From positions 13,392,001 through 13,456,000 of the forward strand of contig CP093831.1 in assembly GCA_033063855.1 (NCBI GenBank): a stretch of 64,000 nt of DNA, written 5' to 3'. A program made the translations under genes and the position numbers. This document shows, piece by piece, positions 33,345-45,481 of the stretch. This DNA comes from Smittia aterrima (Eukaryota; Arthropoda; Insecta; Diptera; Chironomidae). The notes under the pieces are model-generated. The model was given only the letters and a program-made list of their open reading frames with translations. It was not told where the DNA came from and ran no database searches. How positions within the stretch are numbered: the stretch's first letter is position 1; every line of letters begins with the position of its first letter.

Positions 33345-35093
33345 TCATCGTTCTTCGATTTTAACAGAAATTTTTTCACAGATTTTCAATGTCAAGTCGA
33401 TTTTGAAGTTAATTTCCTCGAATTTGAGATCGGTTGAGATCTTAAATTTCCGTAGAAATTGAACCAAAATCGTTCGAATGGCAAGCGTAGCGTAATTTTT
33501 TCCAATACAATTGCGAGGCCCTTCTGAGAAAGGAAGAAAGCTGTGTGAATGTCTTTTGGTCTCATTTTCTGGCAAGAATCTTTCTGGTTTAAAGTCATTG
33601 GCGTTTTCTCCCCAAATATCTTTTCTTCTGTGAAGATTAAAGAAGTTTATGACCAGAGTAACTCCTTGTGGCACGACGAGATCATTCAAATCGAAATCTT
33701 CGAGAGTCTCTCGTCCAATCAACGGCACGGGAGGCAGAAGACGCATCGATTCTTTTATCACCAAATCTAAATACTTTAACTTCGCGAGACTTTCTGGATT
33801 TATCGATGTCTCGGGAGTTGGAAAAACTTCAAGAATTTCCCGGTAAACTTTTTCTAATTCTTCCTGATGCATCGCAAGGAGTAAGAGAGTGTTGGTCGTT
33901 TGAAGTGCCGTCGTTTCGTAACCAGCAGCGACGAAAGTGTAAATGTGATCGTGAATTTCTTCGTCAGAAAATTCTTTTTCTTGTAACAACAATTGATCGA
34001 TGAAGTTTCTGTTTGCCATGCTCGGCGATCCAAGCTCTTCATCTTTGAGATAGCGGAATGAAGAATCTTCTTTCAAATTATTGTTCAACGGCTTCATCAT
34101 CTCACGCTTATCCTTCAAGAACTGATCGAAGTATGAGTAGCAGCGCTTTCTATATTTCTTCTCTCGATAATAAGTTGGCGTGAATCTGTAAATAGGCTCG
34201 ATGTAAAGCATCGGCTCATGACATCGTTTTGAAATTATTTTCATCAACCTAAAACGAGTTTGAACTTAATGTGAATTTAAAGAATCATTAGGGGACTCTC
34301 TCACTCTTCAACTGCTTTAATTATCTCTTCGCTGATTTGAACTTCTGCAGCGCTCAATCCAAATGATGTCGCAAGAATCATCGTTAATGCACAACTTGAC
34401 GTAACAGCTAACAAGTCGACATTGCATTTATCTTCGTGTTTTTGCAAATTTGTCAACATTTGATTTGTACTGTCGACAAAAACTGGCACGAAGCTTTTGA
34501 CCATTTGTGACATAAATGAGCACTCGAGGATTTTCCGGTGACCTTGCCATGCTTCGTCTGGAATTTTAGGTCGTGCCATCAAAAAGAACAAAACTAATTG
34601 ACATGACTTACGTTTAGCAGCAATCAGACCCTTTTCAAGCCTCAGGAATTTGTATTGAAAAGATTTTTCAAGACATTTAGACGATTCCAAGACCTGCTCG
34701 ATGAGTTTCGGGTCATTAACAAAAATGAATAGAGCCGGTCCTAGCCAAAAGCGCACTAACTTGTTATCTTGATATTTATCGAGAATGCTTCGCATTATTT
34801 GGAATCGTTCTTAAAAAAGAAAAGAGTTTAATTATTAAAATCTTCATCAAAAGAAACTCTGCTTGTGTTATTGATCATATTTAATCTTTGGATGACATTC
34901 AAGTTAAACCTTTATTAAGTCATCACTCACCTTGTTCATTTTTCCTGACAAACTTATGCGCACTACCGATCACAGCGTATGCCTTCGGTCCCGGAAGTTG
35001 ATCAGCGAAGTTGTAAATTTTTTTATCACGCCGGATCCACTTGACAGCACAAACAATCAGAACGCAAGTGCAAATAACCAAAAGCACCGCCAT
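33345..35093 (-). CDS. cytochrome P450, CYP4 clan
   Basis: Four exons (34931-35093, 34612-34809, 34305-34557, 33345-34248) give 505 residues, normal for a microsomal P450. Start MAVLLVICTCVLIV at 35093, an N-terminal membrane anchor, followed by the proline hinge LPGP. Motifs in order: helix C WQGHR; helix I AAGYETT; K helix ESMR; PERF; heme loop FSEGPRNCIG with the Cys ligand. The I-helix AAGYETT differs from the EGHDTT of classic CYP4 enzymes, so a CYP313/CYP325-type dipteran branch is possible. Such enzymes oxidise lipids or foreign compounds with NADPH-P450 reductase on the endoplasmic reticulum; the substrate is unknown. Introns of 121, 54 and 56 bases. A TCAGT initiator-like sequence lies about 30 bases before the ATG, and AATAAA on the minus strand about 7 bases after the stop. 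Confidence 0.9.
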
Positions 35094-35179
35094 CGTCTTC
35101 TCTGGTCTGAACTTCAACACGAACTGAGTGTTTTCTCAATATTTTCGTCGTTGCTCAAGACCACAATATGTTGTTAGTC

Positions 35180-36280
35180 AACTATTTTTTTCCTCTCACC
35201 GGTTTGGATTGCGCAATATTAACTGCTTTGAGTCAGCAGAGCGAAGAAGTGCCTTACATATTTGTGTGTTGCTCTCTCAGAACTGAAGAATGAGTTGAAA
35301 ATAAAAACATCGAAAATAAAATAAAACCAAAATTTTTGCAGACGAAAACGAAACTTCGCGCTCATCGAGAGAAGTTAATTGCCTTTCATATGACGCAATG
35401 CGATTAACTTCTTTCGTTTTCTCTTTCATTTTGGAGAATGTAGGTCACGTTAGTAAAACGTGAGGCAACCAGATAACTTTTCACCGGTAGACTTAAGAGA
35501 TTTACGAGAGAGATGACTTAACTGACTTTGAAGAAGTCCGAGCACAGTGAATTACCATGAACGCAGCTTAAGGTCGATCGATTTTTAAAACAAACAAAGA
35601 TTTGTGTGTCAATAGCGTTTTGTTAAACCAATGACATTCAGTTCAACACAAAATATTACATTTGTTCGCGATTAATATTCAAATCACAAATATTTCAAAG
35701 AGACAAACTGCTAAAAACCTCAACTCACGTAAATCGACATTTAAGAAAGAAAGTGTTGAGAAGAAAAGGCGAAGATGATGATCCAAGATGTTTGAGTTCA
35801 CTTTTATTTCTCTCGAACTTCCAGCAAGTTTGGTCGACGAACTCAATGTTACTTAACTTGTAAGCAAATTTCCAAATGTGATTTCAGACAAGAGAACCAT
35901 GCAAGTTTATTATTAAAGTAATTTCGGTAATCTCCATTTTTATGCAACTTAAGTTAGCTTTCTCGACTTATTTTATAACAAAGAAGTATCATTGTGTAAA
36001 GGTCAGTAACTGAATTTATGATGAGGAAATAAAAAAATCTTAAAATGTCTTTTACTTAATATTTTGTGGATAAATTAAATTTTATCGTTCTTGTAACTGA
36101 TAAGAATATAATTTTAGAAGAAAAAACTTCAAAGCGATGTTGTCAAGTCGAAATTCAGATTGAAACTGATTTTGAGTAGAAATATTTTCTCTTCATTCAC
36201 AATCTCTTTAGTTTTAATCTCTTGCGATGATGATGTTTGACTCAAACAATGTTAGTGATGAGCTAAAGTTAAACAACTAA
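35180..36280. other. spacer between P450 and NHLRC2 homologue
   Basis: About 1.1 kb; holds the P450 upstream region and the 3' end of the next gene (AATAAA on the minus strand at 36286-36291). No gene seen. Confidence 0.5.
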
Positions 36281-36345
36281 AATGCTTTATTCAAAATTTG
36301 ATCAATAGTAAAGCCAGCTTAGTAATCTGTACAATATATTTCTTA

Positions 36346-38641
36346 TCATCGAATCATAATCTCACTTTTGGTGACTCCAATGTAAATCGTTGAGTCTTCC
36401 ATTGAGCCGTTAGCAAACTTCACATCGACCTTTACTCCGAACTCTTTTCTGAAACATGATGAATCTTTCTCATCGCAAAGCAAGAGAACGAAGTGAACTG
36501 TAACTTCGCCTTCGCTCGTTCCTGGTGGCGTCTTTACTGAGATACTTGATCTACCCTCGATTAGGAGCTTTTGATTGTCGAACTGATCTAGTTTCCACCC
36601 TCGAGTTAAGTACGCTTGAATTTTTTGCGGAGCGTCGGGAGTGAGTTTTACACCTTCGTGCAAGTTAAGCGCAATCGGCAACTCAAATCTTCCCACGTTT
36701 CGTTGAAACAATCTTCCGTTTGGCACTAAAACCATAGGAATATTTGCTGGTGGACCGTGAGCATTATGAACTCTTTCAGATGGCCATAGAAGAGTGAACT
36801 TAAAAGCGCGTAGGGTCGACAAGTTGACTTTCACAATTTCATGATTATTTGTGTTAAGTACAAAGAGGTGAGCTCCATCAGGTGTTGCACAGAGTCCTGA
36901 AGGTTCATTAAACTTAAATGGTGAACCAGCTTCGTCAGTGATTGGCATCATTTGAATTTGATTTGTTTGGGTATTTATTTTCTTGATTTTGTTGTTGAAA
37001 GTGTCGGCGACGAAAACGGTGGAGCTTGATAAAGGATGATGTGCAACTCCGAGTGGATGTTGAAGCCGTGCTTGATACTTCTCGCCATCTGCATCACCAT
37101 ACGCAAATAGATTCATTGGATTCATCGCACCTCCAACGACAGCAGAAACTTTCCCGGCGACCAATGACATTTTTCTAATCGAAGACGACTCAGAATCAGC
37201 AATGAAGACTTCTTGAGAGTCGCGAAGAAGACAAAGCCCCGAAGGTTGCGCAAATGATGCAGTTTTCGGATAATCGTTATTTCGATTTCTTTCCTCTCCA
37301 TTTCCAGCGATCGGAACGCATGAGTTGGCATTCTGAACTTGATACCGCCACCAGATAGTCTGCTCCATGAAATAAGCCCAGATCTGATGAGTTCCAGCCA
37401 TGGCAATCACGAGAACGTCTTTTTGCGGCACTTGAGAGTCGTCTTCATGAAAACTCATATCCATATTCTTAGTTTTGTAAACAACGACATCCCAAGGGCT
37501 GGAAATAGCTTGCTGGAGTGGAAGGCTTCCTCCATTCACGTCAGTGCCTTGACTTCCAGTACCGATAATCGTTTGAACTTTGCGTTGCTCCAGCATAATC
37601 ATCCGAATGACATGGTTCTCGGTATCAGCTACAAAAAGAGTTTTCTGATCAAGCCAAGCTACGCCCTGTTGAAATAAAGTCATTAAATAACATTTATGAA
37701 ATACTTTATGATGATTTAAAATACCTGCGGACAATTAAACTTTGCCTCGTCGAAATTTCCGTCTTTATAACCGGAAACACCAAACTGACCAATTTTATGC
37801 AAAACATTTCCAGATCCATTAAAAATGATAATCCGATGATTTCCTGAATCAGAGAGAGCGAAGAGCGGATCTGATGAATCACTTGCGTCATAGTTAGAAC
37901 ATTGAATTTTTCCTGGGAACTTGAGCCCAAAAGGATTTGATGGAGTTGCTGCCGGTTCCAATGGAAGACTTTGTGGATTTAATTGCTTGTTTTTACGGAA
38001 ATACTCTAAACTTGTGTTGACGACAAGCTCTAATTCTTCGTAATGTCCTTCGCCCATTACCAAGTAGATTGGTACTCCCTTCGGAGAAAGCAGCAGAAGT
38101 GTTGGCCAACATTGAATCGACAAATTTGTCCACATCGAGTTGTTTAGATCATTAACGACTGGATGCTTGATATCGTGCCTTGAGATTGCATTTTCAACAT
38201 TAACACTTGATTTCTCATTGGTGAACTTGGCTGAATGGCAACCAATGATGACAAGTCCTTCACTGGTTGGAAACTTCTTTTCTAATCGATGAAGCTGCGG
38301 AAGGATGTGAAGGCAATTGATGCAACAGTACGTAAAGAAGTCAATGAGCACTAAATGTCCCTCAAGATCTTCGTTCCACTTCAATGGCTTCGAGACATTG
38401 AACCAGTCAAGACCTAAATTAAATAACAGTTTAGTTCAGAATAATTACAATAAGCTTAACAATTACCGTCTTCAAAATCAGGAATTGATTGAAACTTGTT
38501 GCTGGAAATAATTTTGTCGATCGTCTTTGTGATTAGTTCTTTATGCTTCGACTTATTCGTTTCCTCCGACATAGCTACTTGCAGATCCATGACCTCAACC
38601 GCGAGCTCGTCTAGCATTTCGGTATTAGAATACGTAGCCAT
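36346..38641 (-). CDS. NHLRC2: NHL repeat-containing protein 2 homologue
   Basis: Exons 38467-38641, 37725-38413 and 36346-37665 (introns 53 and 59 bases) join in frame to 727 residues, almost the same length as vertebrate NHLRC2 (about 726). After an N-terminal helical region comes a thioredoxin-like domain with the characteristic FFTYCCINCLH motif (near residue 88); then, from about residue 215, a six-bladed NHL beta-propeller (LSDSGNHRIIIF, VADTENHVIRMI, IADSESSSIRKM, VADTFNNKIKKI, VLNTNNHEIVKV). A C-terminal beta domain follows. In vertebrates the protein is cytosolic and essential, with roles linked to tissue fibrosis and cell organisation; the fly role is little known. No defect is visible. 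Confidence 0.92.
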
Positions 38642-38859
38642 CGCGAATAATTATTATATTTTATTTTCCAATTTTTTGCCGAAAACAATGAGCAGCAGAG
38701 GGTTGATCAAAGTCTGAACACAAAATTGAGCACACATTCAAATCGAGCGCAAAAACATTTTTTTATTAATTTTTTAGCCGTTAAGTTTTATCAACCTCTG
38801 AATGTAAAAACAATCTCAGTCGTCACTTGTTTTTCGGTTTTACAATCTCCAAATCGGAA

Positions 38860-41800
38860 ATGTTCAGACATCATCAAAGGCATAGACGACATTCCTGTTT
38901 CCATGATGAAGAATATTCCTGCTGGCTGTGGGCTAAAATATTAATTCTGTTGGTAATAATTGCGGTTCTCATTTATTTCATTCGCGAATATGTTTCGATA
39001 CAGAAAGGTAATTTTCAAAATTAGAAAAGATTTGAAGTTTAATTTAAGAATTTATTTTCAGAACATGACCGGATAAAAGCTTTCAGATTGAAGTCTGAAG
39101 AAATTTGTAAGAAACCAAATGTTAGAGATAAATGTGCTCCTGTTGAAACATCTACATCAAGACCAAGACAAACAGTTAAAGATAACACTTTAGGTAATTT
39201 GACTTAAAAGCTTCACCGTCTCTTGAACAAACTTAATTCTATTTCAGCTCCTTCACGTCAAAAGCCGCCAACTGATGAACCGAGAGTTGTCGTAACCGAA
39301 AGTTCTTTTGACGTTGCTTCAAAACCATTGCCGACTACAGAAAGTACATCACAATCAATTAAAACAGAAACCACTACGGAGCTTCAAAAAGGTTTTGCAT
39401 CATCAGAGAAAGTGGTCACAGAGGAAACAAGTCCTATGAATGATTCAGAATCAATAGAAAACACAATTGAAAGTACTAATCAAGAGACAGAAACGTCAAC
39501 TACAGAAAGCACACAAGAAACTTTCTTGACTTCCAAATTTGCAATCGATGAAGAAAGATCAACAATAACTGCGACCACAATTACAACAAATATCTCATCT
39601 GACGACTTTAGTTCTCCTGTTTTTCCAATAAATAACTCATCGATCGGATCGAGCTCTACAGAAGCTTTAATATCACAAGAAGAAACAACTAGCGAATTTC
39701 CTGTAACGACCGAAAGCTCGCGAGGAATTGTCTCGACTTCTGATTTCTTTGCCACTGAAGAAACTGCTGCAATTTCTGACACTTCAATCATGAGCTCAAC
39801 GATCGGATCGGGTTCTACGGGAGTTTTAACAACTCAAGAAGAAACAGCTAACGAGTCTCCCGTGTCAACCAAAAGCTCTGTCACTGAAGAAATTCCTTCA
39901 ACTACTGAGACGTCCATCAGGACTTCAACAATCGAATCGAGCTCCACGAAAGCTTCTACAACTCAAAAAGAAATAGCTAGCGAGTCTCCCGAGTCAACCG
40001 AAAGCTCTGTCACTGAAGAAATTCCTTCAACTACTGAGACGTCCATCAGGACTTCAACAATCGGATCGAGCTCCACGAAAGCTTCTACAACTCAAAAGGA
40101 AATAGCTAGAGAGTCTCCCGTGTCAACCGAAAGCTCTGTCACTAAAGAAATTCCTTCAACTACTGAGACTTCAACAATCGAATCGAGCTCCACGAAAGCT
40201 TCTACAACTCAAAAAGAAATAGCTAGCGAGTCTCCCGTGTCAACCGAAAGCTCTGTTACTGAAGAAATTCCTTCAACTGCTGAGACGTCAGTCAAGAGTT
40301 CAACGATCGGATCGAGCTCTACGGGAGCTTTAACATCACAAGAAGGTGCAACTAGCGAATCTCTTATGATGACTGAAAGCTCGACTGAAACCTTTTCGAC
40401 TTCTAAATTTGCAATTGATGAAGAAATCTCGAAAACCTCAACCACGTCAAAGGAGTCCACAATTCAAAAAACTCTCTCGACTTCCACGATCTCACCAAAA
40501 AAAGATATTTCTACAATTACTGACACTTCAATTCCGAGTTCATCGATCGGATCAAGTTCTACAGATATGACAACGCAAGAGGAAACAACAAGTGAATCTC
40601 ATATGACGATCGAAAGCTCGCAAATAGTTGTCTCGACTTCTGATTTCTCTGCCACTGGAGAAATTTCTACAATTGTTGACACTTCAATCACGAGCTCAAC
40701 CATCGATTCGAGCCCTACGGAAGCTTTAACAAAGCAAGAAGATGAAACTAGCGAATCTTATATCATGACTGAAAGCTCAATAGAAACTCTTTCGACCTCT
40801 AAATATGCAATCGATGAAGATATTTCTACAAATACTGATACTTCAATCACGAGCTCAACGATTGGATCGAGCTCTACGGAAACTTTAACAACGCAAGAAG
40901 GTGCAACTAGCGAATCTTCTGTTATGGCCGAAAGCTCGACAGAAACTCTCTCGACTTCCAAATATGCAATCGATGAAGAAATTTTAACAATAACTGCGAC
41001 CACAGTAACAACAAATATCTCAAGTGACAACTCTAGTTCTTCTGTCTTTTCAAAAATTACCTCAACGATCGGATTGAGCTCTACAGAAGCTTTTATAATG
41101 CAAGAAGAAACTACAAGCGAATCTCCTACATCAACCGAAAGCTCACGAGGAATAATCTCGACTTTTGATTTCACAGTCACGAAAGAAATTTCTTCAATTG
41201 CGAGCTCTACTGAAGATTTATCAAAGCAAGAAAATGCAACTAGCAAATCTCTTGTGACGACTGAAAGCTCGACAGAAATCTTTTCGACTTCCAAATTTGC
41301 AATCGATGAAGAAATTTCGAAAGTATCGACAACGTCAGAGGAGCCAATGATCCAAGAAACTCTCTCGACTTCCACGTTCTCTTCCAAAGAAGATATTTCT
41401 ACAAATACAGACACTTCAATCAAGAGCTCAACGATCAAATCAAGCACTACGGAGGTTTCAACAACACATGAAAAATCAACGCCTTCAGTCACCGAAGAAA
41501 TTTCTTCAATTACTGAGACGTCAGTCAAGAGTTCAACGAAAGAATCGAGCTCCACGGAAGCTTTTACAACTCAAGAAGAAACAGCTAGCGAGTCTCCAAT
41601 GGCAACCGAAAGCTCTGTCACTGAAGAAATTTCTTCAATTACGGAGACGTCAGTCAAGAGTTCAACGATCGGATCGAGCTCCACAGAAGCTTTTACAACT
41701 CAAGAAGAAACAGCTAGCGAGTCTCCAATGGCAACCGAAAGCTCTGTCACTGAAGAAATTTCTTCAATTACTGAGACGTCAGTCAAGAGTTCAACGATCG

Positions 41801-43599
41801 GATCGAGCTCCACGGAAGCTTTTACAACTCAAGAAGAAACAGCTAGCGAGTCTCCAATGGCAACCGAAAGCTCTGTCACTGAAGAAATTCCTTCATTTAC
41901 TGAGACGTCAGTCAAGAGTTCAACGATCGGATCGAGCTCCACGGAAGCTTTTACAACTCAAGAAGAAACAGCTAGCGAGTCTCCAATGGCAACCGAAAGC
42001 TCTGTCACTGAAGAAATTCCTTCATTTACTGAGACGTCAGTCAAGAGTTCAACTATCGGATCGAGCTCCACGGAAGCTTTTACAACTCAAGAAGAAACAG
42101 CTAGCGAGTCTTCAATGGCAACCGAAAGCTCTGTCACTGAAGAAATTTCTTCAATTGCTGACACATCAATCTTGACTTCAACGATCGGATCGAGCTCCAC
42201 AGAAGCTTTTACAACTCAAGAAGAAACAGCTAGCGAGTCTCCAATGGCAACCGAAAGCTCTGTCACTGAAGAAATTTCTTCAATTACTGAGACGTCAGTC
42301 AAGAGTTCAACGATCGGATCGAGCTCCACGGAAGCTTTTACAACTCAAGAAGAAACAGCTAGCGAGTCTCCAATGTCAACCGAAAGCTCTGTCACTGAAG
42401 AAATTTCTTCAATTACTGAGACGTCAGTCAAGAGTTCAACGATCGGATCGAGCTCCACGGAAGCTTTTACAACTCAAGAAGAAACAGCTAGCGAGTCTCC
42501 AATGTCAACCGAAAGCTCTGTCACTGAAGAAATTTCTTCAATTACTGAGACGTCAGTCAAGAGTTCAACAATCGGATCGAGTTCCACAGAAGCTTTTACA
42601 ACTCAAGAAGAAACAGCTAGCGAGTCTCCAATGGCAACCGAAAGCTCTGTCACTGAAGAAATTTCTTCAATTACTGAGACGTCAGTCAAGAGTTCAACAA
42701 TCGGATCGAGCTCCACGGAAGCTTTTACAACTCAAGAAGAAACAGCTAGCGAGTCTCCAATGTCAATCGAAAGCTCTGTCACTGAAGAAATTTCTTCAAT
42801 TACTGAGACGTCAGTCAAGAGTTCAACGATCGGATCGAGCTCCACGGAAGCTTTTACAACTCAAGAAGAAACAGCTAGCGAGTCTCCAATGTCAACCGAA
42901 AGCTCTGTCACTGAAGAAATTTCTTCAATTACTGAGACGTCAGTCAAGAGTTCAACGATCGGATCGAGCTCCACGGAAGCTTTCACAACTCAAGAAGAAA
43001 CAGCTAGCGAGTCTCCAATGTCAACCGAAAGCTCTGTCACTGAAGAAATTTCTTCAATTACTGAGACGTCAGTCAAGAGTTCAACGATCGGATCGAGCTC
43101 CACGGAAGCTTTTACAACTCAAAAAGAAATAGCTAGCGAGTCTTTCATGGCAACCGAAAGCTCTGTCACGGACGAAATTTCTTCAATTGCTCAGACCTCA
43201 AGCGCAACAGATTTCGCGACTGTAGGTTTGTCCTCTTCCGAAGTCTTTGAAGAAACAACAAGTGAAAGTTCGAATCAAACATTGCGATCGTCAAGTACTG
43301 AAAACTATAATGAACTGAAGACCGAATCTCAAGAAATTTTCAAATCTTCGGTTTCTGAAGAAGTTTTTCCATTTTCTGATGATGCTATATCAGCAACGAC
43401 CAAGAGAGATTGGACAACAATTGAAGCCCATAAAGCTTTTGAAGGAGCTTCCGAAAATGGGGATCGATTGTCACAGCCTGTAACCGAACCATCAACGGAG
43501 ACAACGGAAGAAGATTATTTTGAAGGATGGGAAGGTGAAGTTATTAGCGATCAAAATATATTTACTAAATTCTCAAAAAGATTAAATGCAAAGGTCTAG
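38860..43599 (+). CDS. type II membrane mucin-like protein with 43-residue tandem repeats
   Basis: Exons 38860-39007, 39062-39193 and 39248-43599 (both introns phase 1) give 1,543 residues. The N-terminus is short and basic (MFRHHQRHRRHSCFHDEEYS), followed by one membrane segment (about residues 25-43, ILILLVIIAVLIYFI). The rest is Ser/Thr/Glu-rich and nearly free of hydrophobic or Cys residues, as in heavily O-glycosylated mucins. Residues from about 840 form exactly 13 copies of a 43-residue unit; less regular copies precede them. The C-terminus carries TTEEDYFEGWEGEVISDQNIF, a motif repeated in the exons downstream. With no cleavable signal and the basic side N-terminal, the repeats should face outside. 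Function is not known; a surface or peritrophic coat is a guess. Confidence 0.75.
41488..43164 (+). repeat. 13 tandem copies of a 129-base coding repeat
   Basis: The array is exactly 13 x 129 = 1,677 bases, unit VTEEISSITETSVKSSTIGS then SSTEAFTTQEETASESPMATESS. Copies differ by only a few bases (KESS in the first, IPSFTETS in the fourth and fifth, IADTSILTS in the sixth, TTQKEIASESF in the last), consistent with recent unequal exchange. Copy number probably varies between individuals and may be collapsed in assemblies. Confidence 0.9.
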
Positions 43600-43649
43600 A
43601 AGCAGAAATTCTGATTTTAATGAAGGAATCACTCAAATATCAATTTCAG

Positions 43650-44264
43650 AAACGACTGACTTGATCACTCTGCAAACATCTGATCAATCAGACATCGATC
43701 ATCAAACTTCTAGCACAGAGCTTACAACAGAAAAAGAAGAATCTGCAACACATGACAAAGAGGAAGGAATAAAATTGTTTGAACCAGACGAGAACTCTTC
43801 GACAGGTTTGTAGATCTTTTGATTTCAAAATGTAAAAGTATTTCAGCATATTTCGTTAAGCTCAAATATCTTCTGAATCATCGCTATCCTCTGAAGAGAG
43901 TTCATCAACATTATCAGATAAAACAACTTCTTCTAATGATCTCGAGATCGCCATGTCTACATTTTCCGATCAAATTTTAACAACTGAATTGAAAGAATCA
44001 GGAACAACAGAAGATGATTACTTCGATGGATGGGAGGGCGAAATAATCAGCGATCAAATTGTATTTTCAAGAGCTGACACAAATTTGGAACGTCCAGTGA
44101 TCATGAGCGATAGTGAAGAAACCTCAACTCAACCTTCGGTGCTCTCAACTACTTCTTCAGTCACTTCATCATCAATAGCTAAAAGAATAAAGGAAACAAC
44201 CGAAGATTACTTTGAAGATTGGGATTCAATCAAGATTATTAGCGATCAGCGGATTTTCCAATAA
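43650..44264 (+). CDS. alternative 3' cassette exons of the mucin-like gene
   Basis: Exons 43650-43805 and 43861-44264 (intron of 55 bases) form one open frame entered at phase 1 and ending at a stop. They cannot follow the giant exon in frame, but they can follow exon 2 (39193, phase 1): the sum 148+132+156+404 is 840 bases, a 279-residue membrane protein lacking the 13 repeats. Two copies of the motif EDYF(D/E)xW..(I/K)IISDQxxF occur in it, matching the end of the giant exon. An exon duplication used in alternative splicing is the simplest reading; no transcript evidence is available here. Confidence 0.5.
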
Positions 44265-44385
44265 TTTCTCGAACATGAAGAAATTTGCAAAATGAACCGG
44301 AATAATGTTTAAACGAGGTAGGCTTATCTTTTTGGAAGTAAATCTCAGTAGGAGCTCAGTTTTAAGTTTTCAAAGTTGCAAAATT

Positions 44386-45356
44386 ATGAATCACTGTCGA
44401 CATCGTTGCAATCATTGTCGCGAATTCCGGCGACGAGCGAGGCTAAGATCTCTTGGAGTTTTATTGGCGTTGAAGTTTCTTCTTCTCGTTTTGGCTCTCA
44501 TTCTCTTGGCTTTGTTTTATTCTGGAGTTTGGTCACTGAGAGGTTTAAACTTAAATCAATTTGTTATTAAAAATTTTAAATTCTTTTATTTTTGTTTAAA
44601 GAAAATCCAAATCGTGGAGTCGCTTCGTTGTCAGGCACATCCAAAGATGATTCAAGAAAAAGTTATGGTGTTTCAGAAAAAATAACAACAGAACAACCTG
44701 AACAACACGTTCCTCGACATCACGTTTTTCATGAGGAGCCTCTAGAATACGATCCTATCGAGACAACAACGCTTCTTAGTGATAAACGAGCTGTCGTGGA
44801 AACGCAACACGATTCAAATGATGAAACTACAAACTCCGATCAACTCGAAACATCGACAACTCCTTTCGATTCATCTTCGACTAATCAACAAATCGAGACA
44901 ACAACGCTTCTTGGTGATAAACGAGCTGTCGTGGAAATGCAACACGATTCAAATGATGAAACTACAAACTCCGATCAACTCGAAACATCGACAACTCCTT
45001 TCGATTCATCTTCGACTAATCAACAAATCGAGACAACAACGCTTCTTGGTGATAAACGAGCTGTCGTGGAAATGCAACACGATTCAAATGATGAAACTAC
45101 AAACTCCGATCAACTCGAAACATCGACAACTCCTTTCGTTTCATCTTCGACTAATCAACAAATCGAGACAACAACGCTTCTTAGTGATAAACGAGCTGTC
45201 GTGGAAATGCAACACGATCCGAATGATGAAACTACAAACTCCAATCAACTCGAAACATCGACAACTCCTTTCGATTCATCTTCGACTAATCAACAAATGT
45301 ATTCGAGTTTAACTACTGGAGCTGAAATATCTGAAATGATCGCGACTGCTGCTTAA
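44386..45356 (+). CDS. second type II mucin-like membrane protein, 45-residue repeats
   Basis: Exons 44386-44542 and 44602-45356 (phase 1 intron of 59 bases) give 303 residues. Same design as the gene before it: basic Cys/His/Arg-rich N-terminus (MNHCRHRCNHCREFRRRARL), a membrane segment (about residues 27-45), then an extracellular acidic Ser/Thr-rich part. Residues from about 105 are four copies of a 45-residue unit starting IETTTLL(G/S)DKRAVVE. The two genes look like diverged tandem duplicates whose repeat cores arose separately. A TCAGT initiator-like word lies at about 44356, and AATAAA at 45476-45481. Confidence 0.72.
44757..45296 (+). repeat. 4 tandem copies of a 135-base coding repeat
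   Basis: Exactly four units of 135 bases; the second and third are almost identical, the first and fourth differ by a few substitutions (GDK/SDK, VEM/VET, DSN/DPN). Confidence 0.9.
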
Positions 45357-45481
45357 GAAGAAATTTAAAACATTTCCTTTAATATTTTGTGTATTAATTT
45401 ATTGTGGAAAGAGAAAAATTAAATTCTTGTTTAAAACATTTTCTTCTTTTTCAACGAAAATTCTGTTAACAAACTAATAAA

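Noticed and set aside
35094..35120. P450 start at 35120
   Set aside because: The codon there is GTG; the ATG at 35093 gives a proper membrane anchor.
41468..42175. Lys/Gln/Leu-rich frame in the repeat region
   Set aside because: A shifted reading of the 129-base repeats; the main frame runs through.
41488..43164. CRISPR-like array
   Set aside because: The regular units are coding tandem repeats without spacers, in a eukaryotic gene.
43594..43649. Intron joining the giant exon to the next open frame
   Set aside because: The donor GTCTAG leaves phase 0, while the acceptor at 43650 needs phase 1, so the join would break the frame.
44779..45312. 177-codon frame over the second repeat array
   Set aside because: A shifted reading of the 135-base repeats.
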